Source of the DNA: Candidatus Bipolaricaulota bacterium
Lineage (GTDB): Bacteria > Bipolaricaulota > Bipolaricaulia > M55B111
NCBI GenBank assembly: GCA_018335015.1
Contig: JAGXKX010000005.1
Span: 1 to 50,012 of the forward strand
Direction: 5' to 3'
Length of the DNA stretch: 50,012 nucleotides
The notes under the pieces were generated by a model. The model was not told where the DNA came from. It saw only the letters and a list, made by a program, of their open reading frames with translations, and made no database searches. This document shows positions 1-11,283 of this stretch, one piece after another. The position numbers and the translations under genes are program-made. The stretch's first letter is position 1. Each line of letters begins with the position of its first letter.

Positions 1-411
1 GCCAGAGTAAAGGTAGATGGAGAAGTAGAAGGTTCAATCGACTATGGGATGGTAATATTTTTGGGAGTTAAACAAGACGACGGCCGGACTCAGTTAGAGG
101 AATTACTCCAGAAAGTAGTCGACCTCAGGATATTTCCAGACGAGGAAGGAAAGATGAACCTCTCGATTAAGGATATAAGAGGAGAAATTCTTGTGGTTTC
201 TCAGTTCACGCTCTACGCCGACGTTAGTTCGGGCCGCAGGCCCGGTTTCTCCCGGGCGGGAGACTACGAAGAGGCAAAATTACTCTACGAAAACTTTGTT
301 GAAGGACTTAAAGAAACGCTAGAAACCAAGGTTGAGTCCGGGAAATTTGGAAGTCACATGAAAGTCGAGTTGACCAACGACGGGCCAATCACGTTCCTGG
401 TTGAAAGTTGA
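1..411 (+). CDS. dtd: D-aminoacyl-tRNA deacylase, 5' truncated by window edge
   Basis: Frame 1 is open from base 1 (ARVKVDGEVEGSIDYGMVIFLGVKQDD...), with SQFTLYADVSSGRRPGF and NDGPITFLVES motifs typical of Dtd. The ATG at 49 is internal. Confidence 0.9.
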   Translation, partial: ARVKVDGEVEGSIDYGMVIFLGVKQDDGRTQLEELLQKVVDLRIFPDEEGKMNLSIKDIRGEILVVSQFTLYADVSSGRRPGFSRAGDYEEAKLLYENFVEGLKETLETKVESGKFGSHMKVELTNDGPITFLVES

Positions 412-474
412 AAAGCCACCAGCCCTACATTAAAATCAGGGGAGATTTGAGAATACAGAACACGAGGAGGAAAT

Positions 475-666
475 ATGGCAGTACCAAAGTTCAGGACATC
501 GAGATCGAAGAAAAGGTCCAGACACGCGGGAAACAAGCCAGTAGTTGATCCTACTGCCACGGAATGCCCCCATTGTCACGAGTTAAAGCTCCCTCACCGC
601 GTCTGTGCCAGCTGTGGCTATTACAAAGGGGAGCAAATTTTAAAGGTAGAGGAAGAAGAGGAATAG
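475..666 (+). CDS. rpmF: 50S ribosomal protein L32
   Basis: MAVPKFRTSRSKKRSRHAG start and CPHC...CASCGYY zinc-binding cysteines; SD aggagg upstream. Confidence 0.93.
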   Translation: MAVPKFRTSRSKKRSRHAGNKPVVDPTATECPHCHELKLPHRVCASCGYYKGEQILKVEEEEE

Positions 667-842
667 ATATAGATACCAAGTTACCCTCCTCCGGTTCGGA
701 AATTAATTTTTGGAACCACTAACTTAGGATTCACAGGTTTTACGGAGGTACTCGAAAGCTTCGGGATTTTTGTGTTTCGAAGTAAGTCAATCCAATAGGA
801 CCAGATCACTTCTTTCCATTTTTCTAAGGGGTTGAAGTTCCC

Positions 843-1304
843 ATGGGAAAGACAGTTGCGAGAAACAAGCGTGCATACAGGAATTTCGACTTTGAGGAGT
901 TCTACGAGGCGGGCATCGTCCTCAAGGGCACCGAAGTAAAAAGTCTCAGGGCCGGTAGGTGTAGCCTGAAGGACGGATACGCAAAAATTACCGACGGAGA
1001 AGCCTTTCTCCACAGTGTCCACATAGCCCGATACGAAGAGGGAAACAGAGAAAACCACGAACCAAGGCGGAAGAGAAAACTTCTGTTGAGAAAGCCCGAG
1101 ATCAAGAGGTTGATAGGCAAGACACAGCAGAAAGGGTACTCTCTTATTCCCGTGGAAATCTACTTCAAGAGTGGTTATGCAAAGGTAAAACTAGGACTGG
1201 GAGAAGGCAGAAAGGAGTACGACAAGCGCCAGAAGATAAAAGAAAAGGATCAACAGAGGCGGATCGAAAAGGAGCTCAAGGAAAGGAGCAGAAACCAGTA
1301 TTAA
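843..1304 (+). CDS. smpB: SsrA-binding protein
   Basis: NKRAYRNFDFEEFYEAGIVLKGTEVKSLRAG..., KLGLGEGRKEYDKR; classic SmpB. Confidence 0.95.
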   Translation: MGKTVARNKRAYRNFDFEEFYEAGIVLKGTEVKSLRAGRCSLKDGYAKITDGEAFLHSVHIARYEEGNRENHEPRRKRKLLLRKPEIKRLIGKTQQKGYSLIPVEIYFKSGYAKVKLGLGEGRKEYDKRQKIKEKDQQRRIEKELKERSRNQY

Positions 1305-1322
1305 TCATCGATCGGGATAAAT

Positions 1323-1880
1323 ATGACTGAAACCGACGGCGGGCGAGTTATAAGATCGGTAGAAAGTTCAAAGTTTGAATTGGTTAGAGGGGACATAACA
1401 AAACAGGAAACGGAAGCAGTGGTAAACGCGGCCAACAAAAAACTAGCTCCCGGGGGCGGAGTAGCTGGAGCCATACACCGCGCCGCGGGAGATAAACTCT
1501 GGGAGGAATGTAAGGGTCTCGGTGGATGCGAAACCGGGGAGGCCAAGATAACGAAGGGGTACGAGCTACCCGCAAACTACGTTATCCATACAGTGGGACC
1601 CGTCTACAGTAACTCTCCCGAGGATCCCAAACTACTGGAGTCTTCCTACCGAAATAGCCTGGAACTAGCCCGGGAAAACGGGCTCGAAAGCGTATCTTTC
1701 CCCTCTCTAAGTACAGGAGCATTTGGTTATCCCGAACGAGAAGCCGGAAAAATAGCAATTAACACGATAATCGACTTTTTATCCAATCATTCTCAACCAG
1801 AACTCGTCCGGCTGGTGCTTTACGGAAAGTCTTCCTTCGACCTGCATAAAGAATTATTGTCCGATATTTACTGCGATTAA
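1323..1880 (+). CDS. Macrodomain protein (O-acetyl-ADP-ribose deacetylase type)
   Basis: VVNAANKKLAPGGGVAGAIHRAAG and SLSTGAFGYP motifs of MacroD-like proteins. Confidence 0.9.
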   Translation: MTETDGGRVIRSVESSKFELVRGDITKQETEAVVNAANKKLAPGGGVAGAIHRAAGDKLWEECKGLGGCETGEAKITKGYELPANYVIHTVGPVYSNSPEDPKLLESSYRNSLELARENGLESVSFPSLSTGAFGYPEREAGKIAINTIIDFLSNHSQPELVRLVLYGKSSFDLHKELLSDIYCD

Positions 1881-1999
1881 CTCTTACCCCAAGTAATCCG
1901 GGAACTGCAGTTTGGCCGAACGGCTTAATTAACGTAAAGTTAATTTTGTTTATTTCAAATTAGTCCAGGTCAACAAAAATTTCCGTTCACCCAAGTTAA

Positions 2000-3637
2000 A
2001 TGGAAGCTGATATAATGAGCGATAACTTCGACAGGTCCGAAAAGAAGTACATCTTTGTCACTGGAGGGGTACTTTCCGGTCTCGGGAAGGGTATAATAGC
2101 TGCTTCGCTCGGACTTCTCTTGAAGTCCCGGGGATACAGGCCTACACTGCAGAAGGTCGACCCGTACCTCAACGTCGACGCCGGAACGATGAATCCTTAT
2201 CAACACGGCGAGGTCTTCGTAACCGACGACGGAGCCGAAACCGATCTCGACCTGGGCCATTACGAACGGTTCATAAACGAAGACCTGTCCGGAGTAAATA
2301 ACGTCACTACCGGAAAGGTCTATTCTTCGGTTATGGAAAAGGAACGTAAGGGGGAATATCTGGGCAAGACGGTTCAGATAATTCCTCACATCACGGACGA
2401 AATTAAAAGAGATATAAACGAACCCCTCCGGGACTCCGACTCGGACCTGATTATCACGGAGATCGGTGGTACGGTCGGAGACATAGAGAGTTTGCCCTTC
2501 CTCGAAGCGTTGAGACAGATGAAGGACGAAATTCCTCCGGAGAACGTTTCATTCATTCATTTAACCCTGGTGCCATATCTAAAAACATCCAAGGAACTAA
2601 AGACGAAACCGACCCAGCACAGCGTAAAAGAATTAAGGGGGATAGGAATAACTCCCGACATTATAGTGGCCAGGTGCGACCGGCCCCTGCCTCAATCGGT
2701 CCGGGAAAAAATTGGACTTTTCTGTGACGTTCCAAAGCAAAACGTTATAGAGGGCCGCAACCTCGACATTATCTACGAAGTTCCGCTGGCAATGGCGGAC
2801 GAAGAGCTCGACGAAAGGGTCCTGGAAAAATTGAGCTTGCCCAAACGGGACCAGAACCTATCAAGCTGGTCTTCCAGGGTTGAACGGATTAAAAACCCCG
2901 ATAAAAAGGTGACGATAGGAATGTTCGGAAAGTATACCGAACTGGAAGACGCCTACATTAGTATAACTGAAGCCTTCCAGCACGGGGCAGCGGAAACAGG
3001 TATAAAACCTGAATTTTCCTGGTTCTCCTCCGAAGATCTGGAACGGGACGAACTCGGCGACCACATGGAGGAAGTAGACGGAGTAGTTATTCCTCCCGGT
3101 TTCGGTGAACGTGGCGTGGAAGGTAAAATAGCCACGGCCAAGATTGCCCGAGAGAACGACGTACCTCTATTTGGAATATGTCTCGGCATGCAGGTAGCAA
3201 CTATCGAGTTTGCCCGAAACGTCATAGGAATGGAGGAGGCCAACAGTACCGAATTCGCACCCGAAGCATCCGATCTCGTAATAGACCTGATGCCGGAACA
3301 GATCGATATCGAAAAGAAGGGCGGAACAATGCGGCTCGGTAGCTACGAAACTACTATAAAAAATGGAACGAGGTCAGAAGAGATATACGGAAGAAATACG
3401 ATAGAAGAACGGCACAGACATAGGTACGAATTCAACAACGATTACAGGGAAACCTTCGAAGAAGCGGGCATGGAACTGGCTGCAACCTCGCTGGACGGCC
3501 AGCTTGTCGAGGTAATAGAGCTTAGAGACCACCCGTGGTACATCGGCGTGCAGTTCCATCCCGAATTTAAATCTCGCCTCGAGGATCCCCACCCGCTCTT
3601 TTCCAGCTTTCTCAGAGCCTGTGACCGAGAGGCCTAA
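2000..3637 (+). CDS. pyrG: CTP synthase
   Basis: KYIFVTGGVLSGLGKGI...; glutaminase motif FGICLGMQ; 545 aa. Confidence 0.97.
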   Translation: MEADIMSDNFDRSEKKYIFVTGGVLSGLGKGIIAASLGLLLKSRGYRPTLQKVDPYLNVDAGTMNPYQHGEVFVTDDGAETDLDLGHYERFINEDLSGVNNVTTGKVYSSVMEKERKGEYLGKTVQIIPHITDEIKRDINEPLRDSDSDLIITEIGGTVGDIESLPFLEALRQMKDEIPPENVSFIHLTLVPYLKTSKELKTKPTQHSVKELRGIGITPDIIVARCDRPLPQSVREKIGLFCDVPKQNVIEGRNLDIIYEVPLAMADEELDERVLEKLSLPKRDQNLSSWSSRVERIKNPDKKVTIGMFGKYTELEDAYISITEAFQHGAAETGIKPEFSWFSSEDLERDELGDHMEEVDGVVIPPGFGERGVEGKIATAKIARENDVPLFGICLGMQVATIEFARNVIGMEEANSTEFAPEASDLVIDLMPEQIDIEKKGGTMRLGSYETTIKNGTRSEEIYGRNTIEERHRHRYEFNNDYRETFEEAGMELAATSLDGQLVEVIELRDHPWYIGVQFHPEFKSRLEDPHPLFSSFLRACDREA

Positions 3638-4426
3638 TTAACTTCTGGGGAGGTAAAGCTTCCTGTCGATCAGGTAGTATCCGGACCAGGCAACTATTAA
3701 AATACTGACCAGGTGAGCTGCTCTGATTGGTCCGATCCAGAGGCTTCCCGCACGAAAGAAACTTACTATTGATCTGCCGATCGAATAAGTTATCAAATAA
3801 GTAACCCCGATAAATCCGGGCCTGTATTTACCTTTCCCCAGCTTCCATAAAAAGGCAAATATCAACAAATCCAGGATCATTTCGTAGATCATCGTTGGAT
3901 GGAGGCTCTGATTTGGAAATCTCCCGCCCGCCGCCGTTTTCTCCGGGAAGACTACCCCCCATGGAAGTTCGGTGGGGTAGCCGAATGCGTCTCCATTCAA
4001 GAAGTTACCGACGCGGCCTATAGCCTGGCCCAGAATAAGCGCGGGAGACAGTGCGTCAGCGAATTCTCCCAACTCCACGCTTTTCCACTTCACGAAGATC
4101 AGCAAACCCGCCAATCCGCCGACCAGCCCTCCGTGAATTGCCAATCCGGAGAGTCCAAAACCGTTCCCCCCTCCCAAGCCAAAAAACGCTCCAGGGGCTC
4201 TTAGAAAATAATCGAGATGGAACAAAGCGTAGTAAATCCGCGCGCCAATTAACCCCAGAGGAAATGAAAGGAGTATGAAATCGATCAAATCGTTTAAATC
4301 CAGGCCCAAACCTTTCCTCTTGGCTTCTTGATTAAGTACACCCAAACCTACCAGTAGAGCAACGGCGTAGGCAACTCCATACCACCTAACGGTCAAGGGA
4401 CCCAGAGTAAAAGCAATGGGCTTCAT
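3638..4426 (-). CDS. lgt: Prolipoprotein diacylglyceryl transferase
   Basis: MKPIAFTLGPLTVRWYGVAY..., GRVGNFLNGD signature. Start re-assigned to the internal Met at 4426; the ORF extension overlaps the upstream gene. Confidence 0.93.
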   Translation of the reverse strand: MKPIAFTLGPLTVRWYGVAYAVALLVGLGVLNQEAKRKGLGLDLNDLIDFILLSFPLGLIGARIYYALFHLDYFLRAPGAFFGLGGGNGFGLSGLAIHGGLVGGLAGLLIFVKWKSVELGEFADALSPALILGQAIGRVGNFLNGDAFGYPTELPWGVVFPEKTAAGGRFPNQSLHPTMIYEMILDLLIFAFLWKLGKGKYRPGFIGVTYLITYSIGRSIVSFFRAGSLWIGPIRAAHLVSILIVAWSGYYLIDRKLYLPRS

Positions 4427-4428
4427 CT

Positions 4429-6033
4429 TTACCCTCCGAGGGTTATTATGAGAATCTGTAAAAGGCCGATCAGGAAACCTATTAGAGCACCGAACCATGT
4501 AATTGCCCTGAACTGATTCCCCGTAACATCCAGAATCAACTTTTCTACTCTTAGAGTCGAAAACTCCTCAACTTCACCCCTGACAAGCTCCTTTACGTCC
4601 AGCGCGCTCAGAATATTTGAACCTTCCCGGGCCACTACTTCCGTCAACTCGCCCACTACGGGTCCGGCAAAAGGAGTAAGTAGTTCCGGGTCAACCCACC
4701 TAGAAAGCCTTCCCAGTTTCTTTCTCTGTAAGTCGTGAAACTTTCCCTCTACTACTGAGACGAGCTTATCCTGAACTCTTTCCGACTTTAACGAATCGAC
4801 CACGTACCCGCTGATCGCCCTCACCAGCGCTTCCTTTTCGTCTTCCCTGTCCAGCTCTACCAGCTCACCCACTTTCCTGTGCTCGGAGTTTTTCAGCACG
4901 ATCATCAGCCCTTCGAGCACGAGCGACTGAACGCGCTCGTTTTTTATCAGGGTCACGGAAAAATCCGTCAGTATTTCAGCAAGTTTTATCCCCACTTTAT
5001 CGGTCCAGCCGAGGTCAGAAAGATCTTTTTGAAGAGCCTTTTCCAGGGAGTCGACGGCGGAGTTTGTCAACTCCTTCCTCATCTCCTCCTGTGACAGCAA
5101 ATTTTTCAGCCTCGGGACTCCGTCCTCGATTATATCCTTGACCTTTGCCCGCAGCTTATCCCTGGGGAGAACGAGGGTTTCAAGGAACCCAAGTTTGATC
5201 TGGTCCCAGACCGAGTCCTCCTCGAACTCACCGTGAATTTTTTCGTCAAGCAGGTCAACAACGAGTCCCTCTATTCTCGTTCGCAGCTTCGGGCGGTCAA
5301 GAAGCTCCGCACCCTTCTCGAGTAGTGACGGGAGGTAGGCTTCTACCTGCCGGACGATTAATTCAGTAAGCTCTTCTCCCAGGTATTCGGCGACGCAGCT
5401 CCCGTCATCCTTCAGCTCGGCGATCTTGGCCTCCCAGAACTCCCGGATATTATCCTCCAGATCATCGTTTTCGGCCAGACCTGAAAGTATCTTTTCAAAC
5501 TTTAGCGCAAGTTCTTCGTAGGATAGTCGATCTACTAATTCTCCAAGTTTCTTTTCCGAAAGGTCCTTGACCCCGGCCTCGATAACTTCTTTCAAGAGGT
5601 TTTCCAGCTGTTCCCCGGACACCAGGTTTTCCATCCCGGCCTGGATTTCTCTAACGAGCCCTTCTATCAGTGTATCCAGGTCCGACTCCGTATCCTCCGG
5701 AACCATTTCCCTTATAGAACCTCGCTCTTTCTTCAGGGTCCGGGTTATCCAGCTTTCTAGCGTTTTCTTAAATTCAGCCCTAACTTCGGGAGAATCAATC
5801 CTGGCCTCGAGTGCCGCGGGTGTCAGCAGGTGTTCCCCTACAGCCCGGCCAATATTCTCAGCTATATCCGATTTTCTCCTGGGAATAAGGCCGGGGGTAA
5901 AGGGTATCCGGAAGCCAAAAAATTTCTTCTCTTCCAGAGGCCTGAACAACATCCTGATGGCTATCCAGTTTGTCGAATAGCCTATAATGCTTGCGACCAC
6001 GGGAAGACCTAGAAGATAAAGTTCAAACTCCAT
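4429..6033 (-). CDS. DUF445 family membrane protein
   Basis: GYSTNWIAIRMLFRPLEEKKFFGFRIPFTPGLIPRRKSDIAENIG N-terminus and a C-terminal TM; DUF445 pattern. Confidence 0.85.
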   Translation of the reverse strand: MEFELYLLGLPVVASIIGYSTNWIAIRMLFRPLEEKKFFGFRIPFTPGLIPRRKSDIAENIGRAVGEHLLTPAALEARIDSPEVRAEFKKTLESWITRTLKKERGSIREMVPEDTESDLDTLIEGLVREIQAGMENLVSGEQLENLLKEVIEAGVKDLSEKKLGELVDRLSYEELALKFEKILSGLAENDDLEDNIREFWEAKIAELKDDGSCVAEYLGEELTELIVRQVEAYLPSLLEKGAELLDRPKLRTRIEGLVVDLLDEKIHGEFEEDSVWDQIKLGFLETLVLPRDKLRAKVKDIIEDGVPRLKNLLSQEEMRKELTNSAVDSLEKALQKDLSDLGWTDKVGIKLAEILTDFSVTLIKNERVQSLVLEGLMIVLKNSEHRKVGELVELDREDEKEALVRAISGYVVDSLKSERVQDKLVSVVEGKFHDLQRKKLGRLSRWVDPELLTPFAGPVVGELTEVVAREGSNILSALDVKELVRGEVEEFSTLRVEKLILDVTGNQFRAITWFGALIGFLIGLLQILIITLGG

Positions 6034-6479
6034 AATTTTCTCCTGAATTTTGAATTTAAAAACCGGGACTCACTCATTAAATATAGGCTCCGATAAGGGG
6101 AAAAGAAAGTTCGAGTGCTACCTTGAAAAAGCAGTTAGTTACCAAAATTCTCGATTGAACACAACCACGACTTTGCGTATACAAATTTTTCGGATAATTA
6201 ACCGTTTCAAATAAACCACAGGACCTTTATAATAAGTTCCGACAATATATAAATTATGCGCCAGTATTTTTATGGAATCTCGAAAACAACAAAAAGTTGC
6301 GAAACAAAAGCGAGTGGCTAAAATAAGGGGGCTATTGTATTTAATCCGACCATACAGCTCTTTTTTAGACCATTATTTTACTTTTGCGACAACAGCAATA
6401 CGTGCTGAATTAAGATTTAAGGTAAATAACAGTTATACTTGTGGGCGTATTTCCGATACTACGCTCGGGAGGGGGTAAG

Positions 6480-9158
6480 ATGCCAGCTGAAAAACTAGAT
6501 AAAATTTTCAATCCAGAATCTTTAGCCGTTATCGGTGCAAGTGAAAAAGAGGGCTCCGTTGGGGCTACTTTGATGCAGAACATCGTCGAAGGCTTCGAAG
6601 GGGAAATTTACCCTGTCAACATCAACAGAGAAACGGTAATGGATATCGAGGCGTTCTCCAGCGTAAAGGATGTTGACAGCGAAGTAGACCTCGCCATCAT
6701 AGCCACGCCGGCCAAGACAGTTCCCGATATAGTGGACGAATGCGGGGAATCGGGAATCGAAGCAGGGATAATAATTTCCGCGGGTTTTAGCGAAACGGGG
6801 GAGGAAGGAAAAAAACTGGAAGAAAAACTCGAGTCCGCCAGGCAAAAACACGGAATGAGGCTTCTGGGGCCAAATTGCCTGGGGACCATCAGGCCCGGCC
6901 AGGACTTGAACCTTACGTTCCTCCGTAAAGACCCGGCCGCCGGCAAAGTAGCTTTCTTATCCCAGAGTGGTGCTATGGGCTCGGCGATTCTCGACTGGTC
7001 GACTAAAGCAAAAGTCGGTTTCAGCGCCTTCGTTTCCGTGGGAAACATGTTGGACATTGACTTCGGTGATTTAATTGATTACTTCGGCCAGGACCCCAAA
7101 ACCAATAGCATCATAATGTATATGGAAACGGTAAAACACGCGGAAAAGTTCATGAGCGCGGCAAGGGGATTCGCAAGAACCAAGCCGATCCTGGTAGTAA
7201 AGGCGGGCAAGTACTCAAAGAGCGCCGAAGCCGTGGCCTCTCATACCGGATCACTGGCAGGGGAGGACCAAATATACGATGCAGCCTTCAAGCGGGTGGG
7301 TGTTACTCGCGTCTCCGACGTAGACGACCTTTTCAGCAGCTCGGAAACACTTAGCAAGCAGAGCCTGCCGGACGGAGCAAAAATTGCCGTGATAACCAAC
7401 GCCGGAGGACCTGGAATCATGACGACGGATGCCATACTCGATTCCGGCGGCGAGTTAGCGGAACTCAGCCCCGAGACGAAGCAGGAACTAACCGAACTAT
7501 TGCCTGAACACGCCAGCGTAAATAACCCCGTAGACGTACTGGGTGACGCCGGATCACCTCGTTACAAAGACGCAATTAGAACGTGTCAGGAGGACGAAAA
7601 AGTCGATGGCGTAATCGTAATATACGCCCCACAGGGAGAAGCCACGGCCAGGGACGCTGCGGAAGCGGTAACGTCAGTTTCCAAGGAAACGGAAAAGCCG
7701 ATAGTTACCTCTTTTATGGGAGCGGGAGAAGTTGCTCAGGGACGACAGTACTTACGAGAGGAGAACGTCCCCACCAGACCGACGCCGGAGCAGGCAATAA
7801 GTGCCTACATGTACATGCATCGCTACGCCCGAAACCTTGAACTCCTCTACGAAACTCCCGAGGAACTCCCGGTAAACAACCAACCTCCTCACCACCACTT
7901 AAAAGCAATGGTGAGGAAAGTACTGCGGTCCGAGAGGTCGACGCTGACCGAAGTCGAGTCGAAGAAATTTCTCAACACTTACGACATTCCCACTTCTATA
8001 ACCAAAATTGCCGAAACAGCCAACCAGGCAGCTAATAAAGCTTATGAAATCGGCTATCCGGTCGTTTTGAAGGTCTATTCTCACGACATAACCCACAAAA
8101 CTGACGTGGGTGGTGTCGAACTTAACCTGGGGAGCAAAGAAGAAGTAAAGCAGGCCTACGAAAGGATAGTCTCCCGAGCCAGAAACCATCGGCCTTCTGC
8201 CGAGATCCTTGGAGTAACCGTCCAGAAGATGTTTTCCAACGTCGATTACGAACTGATCCTTGGTTCAAAGAAGGATCCCCTGTTCGGCGCGTCGATCCTG
8301 TTTGGCCGTGGTGGAACTGGTGTAGAACTTTACAAAGACACTGCAGCCGGATTCCCTCCGTTAAACCAGGTCCTGGCTCATAGGCTCATGGAAGACACTA
8401 AGGTTTATAAATTACTCAAAGGATATAGAGGGAAAGAGGGCGCTGATATTCGGGAACTGGAAAAGCAACTAATCAGATTCTCCCAGCTAATAATTGACTT
8501 CCCCGAAATCAAAGAAATCGACATAAATCCTCTTGCGGTAATAGACGGGTCTTTCAAAGCCCTTGATGCCAGGATCATCCTCGACGATAGCTACAAAGGC
8601 GAGAGAATTGAAAAAACCCACGAACACCTTGCCATCGAACCCTACCCGAGACAGTACTCGGAAGAGTGGAGGCTGGACGACGGGAGGAACGTGACCCTGA
8701 GGCCAATAAAACCGGAGGACGAACCGTTGGAATTCGAACTGTTTGATTCCTTCTCCGACAAGACGTGGCGCCAGAGGTTCTTTGGCCCGAGGACGGAAGT
8801 TTCTCACAGGGAAATGACCAGATACACGAATATCGACTACAGGCGGGAAATGGCTATAATCGGTATCCTGGAAGAGAACGGAGACAAGAAAATGATAGGC
8901 GTAGGTCGTTTGATAATAGGCCCCGACCAGGATACCGGAGAATACGCGGTAGTCGTTGGTGACCCCTGGCAGAGGCTCGGTCTAGGCGAGAAACTGTCGG
9001 ATTCGATAATAGGTGTAGCCGAGGACAAAAACCTACAAAGTATTTACGCGACGATTCTAAAAGAAAACAAACCAATGCTCCAGCTGGCACGCAAGATGGG
9101 ATTTGAGGAAAAAGAGAGAAATTCAGATACGGTCAAAATGGTACTGCAGCTCAGATAG
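6480..9158 (+). CDS. ADP-forming acyl/acetate-CoA ligase (alpha-beta fused) with C-terminal GNAT acetyltransferase domain (PatZ-like architecture)
   Basis: FNPESLAVIGASEKEGSVG CoA-binding start; SHTGSLAG; ATP-grasp region; C-terminal LRPIKPEDEPLEFELFDSF...GDPWQRLGLGEKL GNAT. Start ATG 6480 after SD ggaggggg. Confidence 0.9.
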   Translation: MPAEKLDKIFNPESLAVIGASEKEGSVGATLMQNIVEGFEGEIYPVNINRETVMDIEAFSSVKDVDSEVDLAIIATPAKTVPDIVDECGESGIEAGIIISAGFSETGEEGKKLEEKLESARQKHGMRLLGPNCLGTIRPGQDLNLTFLRKDPAAGKVAFLSQSGAMGSAILDWSTKAKVGFSAFVSVGNMLDIDFGDLIDYFGQDPKTNSIIMYMETVKHAEKFMSAARGFARTKPILVVKAGKYSKSAEAVASHTGSLAGEDQIYDAAFKRVGVTRVSDVDDLFSSSETLSKQSLPDGAKIAVITNAGGPGIMTTDAILDSGGELAELSPETKQELTELLPEHASVNNPVDVLGDAGSPRYKDAIRTCQEDEKVDGVIVIYAPQGEATARDAAEAVTSVSKETEKPIVTSFMGAGEVAQGRQYLREENVPTRPTPEQAISAYMYMHRYARNLELLYETPEELPVNNQPPHHHLKAMVRKVLRSERSTLTEVESKKFLNTYDIPTSITKIAETANQAANKAYEIGYPVVLKVYSHDITHKTDVGGVELNLGSKEEVKQAYERIVSRARNHRPSAEILGVTVQKMFSNVDYELILGSKKDPLFGASILFGRGGTGVELYKDTAAGFPPLNQVLAHRLMEDTKVYKLLKGYRGKEGADIRELEKQLIRFSQLIIDFPEIKEIDINPLAVIDGSFKALDARIILDDSYKGERIEKTHEHLAIEPYPRQYSEEWRLDDGRNVTLRPIKPEDEPLEFELFDSFSDKTWRQRFFGPRTEVSHREMTRYTNIDYRREMAIIGILEENGDKKMIGVGRLIIGPDQDTGEYAVVVGDPWQRLGLGEKLSDSIIGVAEDKNLQSIYATILKENKPMLQLARKMGFEEKERNSDTVKMVLQLR

Positions 9159-9293
9159 GCGGAGGAACAAAAGGAGAAGAGTAAAATTCTGGAGTTCAAT
9201 ATAATTATAATTCAGGGTAAAAGAGGTGGAAATTAGTTAGAATTTCACCTTTAAAAATACTATTTACCAACAAATCCATAGGAGGGTAATAAA

Positions 9294-11252
9294 TTGACTG
9301 AACCAAAGCAATGGGTCAAAGAAGACCCCGAAAAAGAGGACGTATTTTGGCCTACGGAGAAAATGAAGGAAAAAGCGTGGGTCTCGGACGAGTCCATCTA
9401 CGAAGAAGCCCTCGAGGACCCTCAGGGGTTCTGGGCAAAACACGCGGAAGAAGGTATAGACTGGTACGAGAAGTGGGACGAGGTCTACACTGAAGAACCT
9501 TACGACTACGAATGGTTCGTAGGTGGCAAGCTTAACCTCTGCTACAACGCGATCGACAGGCACGTGGAGAACGGAAAAGGAGACGAGGAAGCAATAATCT
9601 GGGAGCCCGAACCCACGGACCAGGAAACCGTTAGGTTGACTTACTCCGAACTTTTAGAAGAGGTTTCCAAATTTGCCAACGTTCTGGAAGGATTTGGAGT
9701 GGAAAAGGGAGATAGAGTCGGTATATATATGCCGATGATTCCGGAAGCGCTGATAGCAATGCTCGCCACGGCTCGAGTCGGAGCCGCACACAGCGTTGTT
9801 TTCTCCGCATTTAGTCCTGATTCTCTCAAAGATAGGCTCGAGGACGCGAATGCAAAAGTTCTGGTAACGGCGGACGGTTACTACAGGCGAGGAAAACCGC
9901 TGAACCTGAAGAAGAACGCCAACAAGGGCCTACAGGGAAGTCCCGTGGAAAACGTCGTCACAGTAAAGAGAACGGGAAAAGACGTTGAAATGCATGAAGG
10001 TAGAGACCACTGGTATCACGAACTGATGGAAGACGCCGACCCCGAGCACGAACCGGCAGTGATGAATAGCAGCGATCTCGCATTCATCCTTTACACGAGC
10101 GGAACAACCGGTAAGCCCAAAGGGGTAATGCACCACGTAGGTGGATACGCCGTACAGGCATACCTGACGGCAAAATGGAACTTTAACCTAAATGACGACG
10201 ACATCTTCTGGTGTACGGCCGATGTGGGCTGGATAACAGGCCATACTTATATCAACTATGGACCTCTCCTCAACGGCGTTACCACGGTCGTCTACGAAGG
10301 AGCACCCGACTATCCCGAATACGACCGGCTCTGGGAAATCGTAGAGGACGAAGGAGTTACCGGATTCTATACGGCACCAACTGCTATCAGGATGTTCATC
10401 AAACAAGGAACTAAATGGCCGGACAAGCACGATCTTTCCAGCTTGAGGGTACTGGGTACCGTTGGAGAACCGATAAATAAGGACGCCTGGATGTGGTACT
10501 TTGAGAACATCGGTGGTGGGCGTTGCCCCGTCGTAGATACCTGGTGGCAGACGGAAACTGGCGCGAACGTAATCAACGCACTACCGGGCATCGGGCCCTT
10601 CATCCCGACTTACGCCGGTAAACCATTCCCGGGAATCGACGCCGAACTTCTAGATACCGAAGGAAATCCCGTTGGAGTCGACGAAGGGGGGTATCTAACG
10701 ATCAGATCCCCGTTCCCGCCCAGTCTAATCAGAGGAGTCTACAAAAGGCCGGAAAAGTTCAAGGAAGAATACTGGAGCGAATACGGTCCGGAATACTACT
10801 TCACGAGTGACGGAGCCAGAAAGGACGAGGACGGAAACATCAGAATTACCGGTCGACTGGACGACGTAATGAATGTAGCCGGACACAGGCTGGCAACTGG
10901 CGAGGTGGAGAATGCACTTGGCAAACACGAGTCAGTCGCCGAACCAGCGGTCGTGTCCCGCCCTGACGAAGTGAAGGGAGAAGTTCCTGTGGCCTTTGTC
11001 ATGCTGGAAAAAGGTGCCGACATAGACGAAGAAACCCTACAGGAAGAACTTATCCAGCTGGTGGACGACACTATAGGACCGACAGCCCGTCCCGCCGACA
11101 TAATAATTGCAGATGAGGTTCCAAAGACGCGATCCGGTAAGATAATGCGTAGAATACTAAAGAGCCTTGTCAGGGGCGAAGACGTCGGAGATCTGACAAC
11201 GCTAAGAAATCCTGAAACCGTAGAAGAGCTGCAGGAAAAGCTTAGCGAGTAA
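9294..11252 (+). CDS. acsA: AMP-forming acetyl-CoA synthetase
   Basis: [45 protein letters not shown] start after ggagggtaataaa. Confidence 0.95.
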   Translation: MTEPKQWVKEDPEKEDVFWPTEKMKEKAWVSDESIYEEALEDPQGFWAKHAEEGIDWYEKWDEVYTEEPYDYEWFVGGKLNLCYNAIDRHVENGKGDEEAIIWEPEPTDQETVRLTYSELLEEVSKFANVLEGFGVEKGDRVGIYMPMIPEALIAMLATARVGAAHSVVFSAFSPDSLKDRLEDANAKVLVTADGYYRRGKPLNLKKNANKGLQGSPVENVVTVKRTGKDVEMHEGRDHWYHELMEDADPEHEPAVMNSSDLAFILYTSGTTGKPKGVMHHVGGYAVQAYLTAKWNFNLNDDDIFWCTADVGWITGHTYINYGPLLNGVTTVVYEGAPDYPEYDRLWEIVEDEGVTGFYTAPTAIRMFIKQGTKWPDKHDLSSLRVLGTVGEPINKDAWMWYFENIGGGRCPVVDTWWQTETGANVINALPGIGPFIPTYAGKPFPGIDAELLDTEGNPVGVDEGGYLTIRSPFPPSLIRGVYKRPEKFKEEYWSEYGPEYYFTSDGARKDEDGNIRITGRLDDVMNVAGHRLATGEVENALGKHESVAEPAVVSRPDEVKGEVPVAFVMLEKGADIDEETLQEELIQLVDDTIGPTARPADIIIADEVPKTRSGKIMRRILKSLVRGEDVGDLTTLRNPETVEELQEKLSE

Positions 11253-11283
11253 CTAAACTCGTCAAATTCACAAAACGGAGTGA

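Noticed and set aside
6272-6478. 68-aa ORF upstream of the acyl-CoA synthetase fusion
   Set aside because: AT-rich intergenic region, no convincing SD, runs into the SD of the next gene; composition differs from other proteins in the window.
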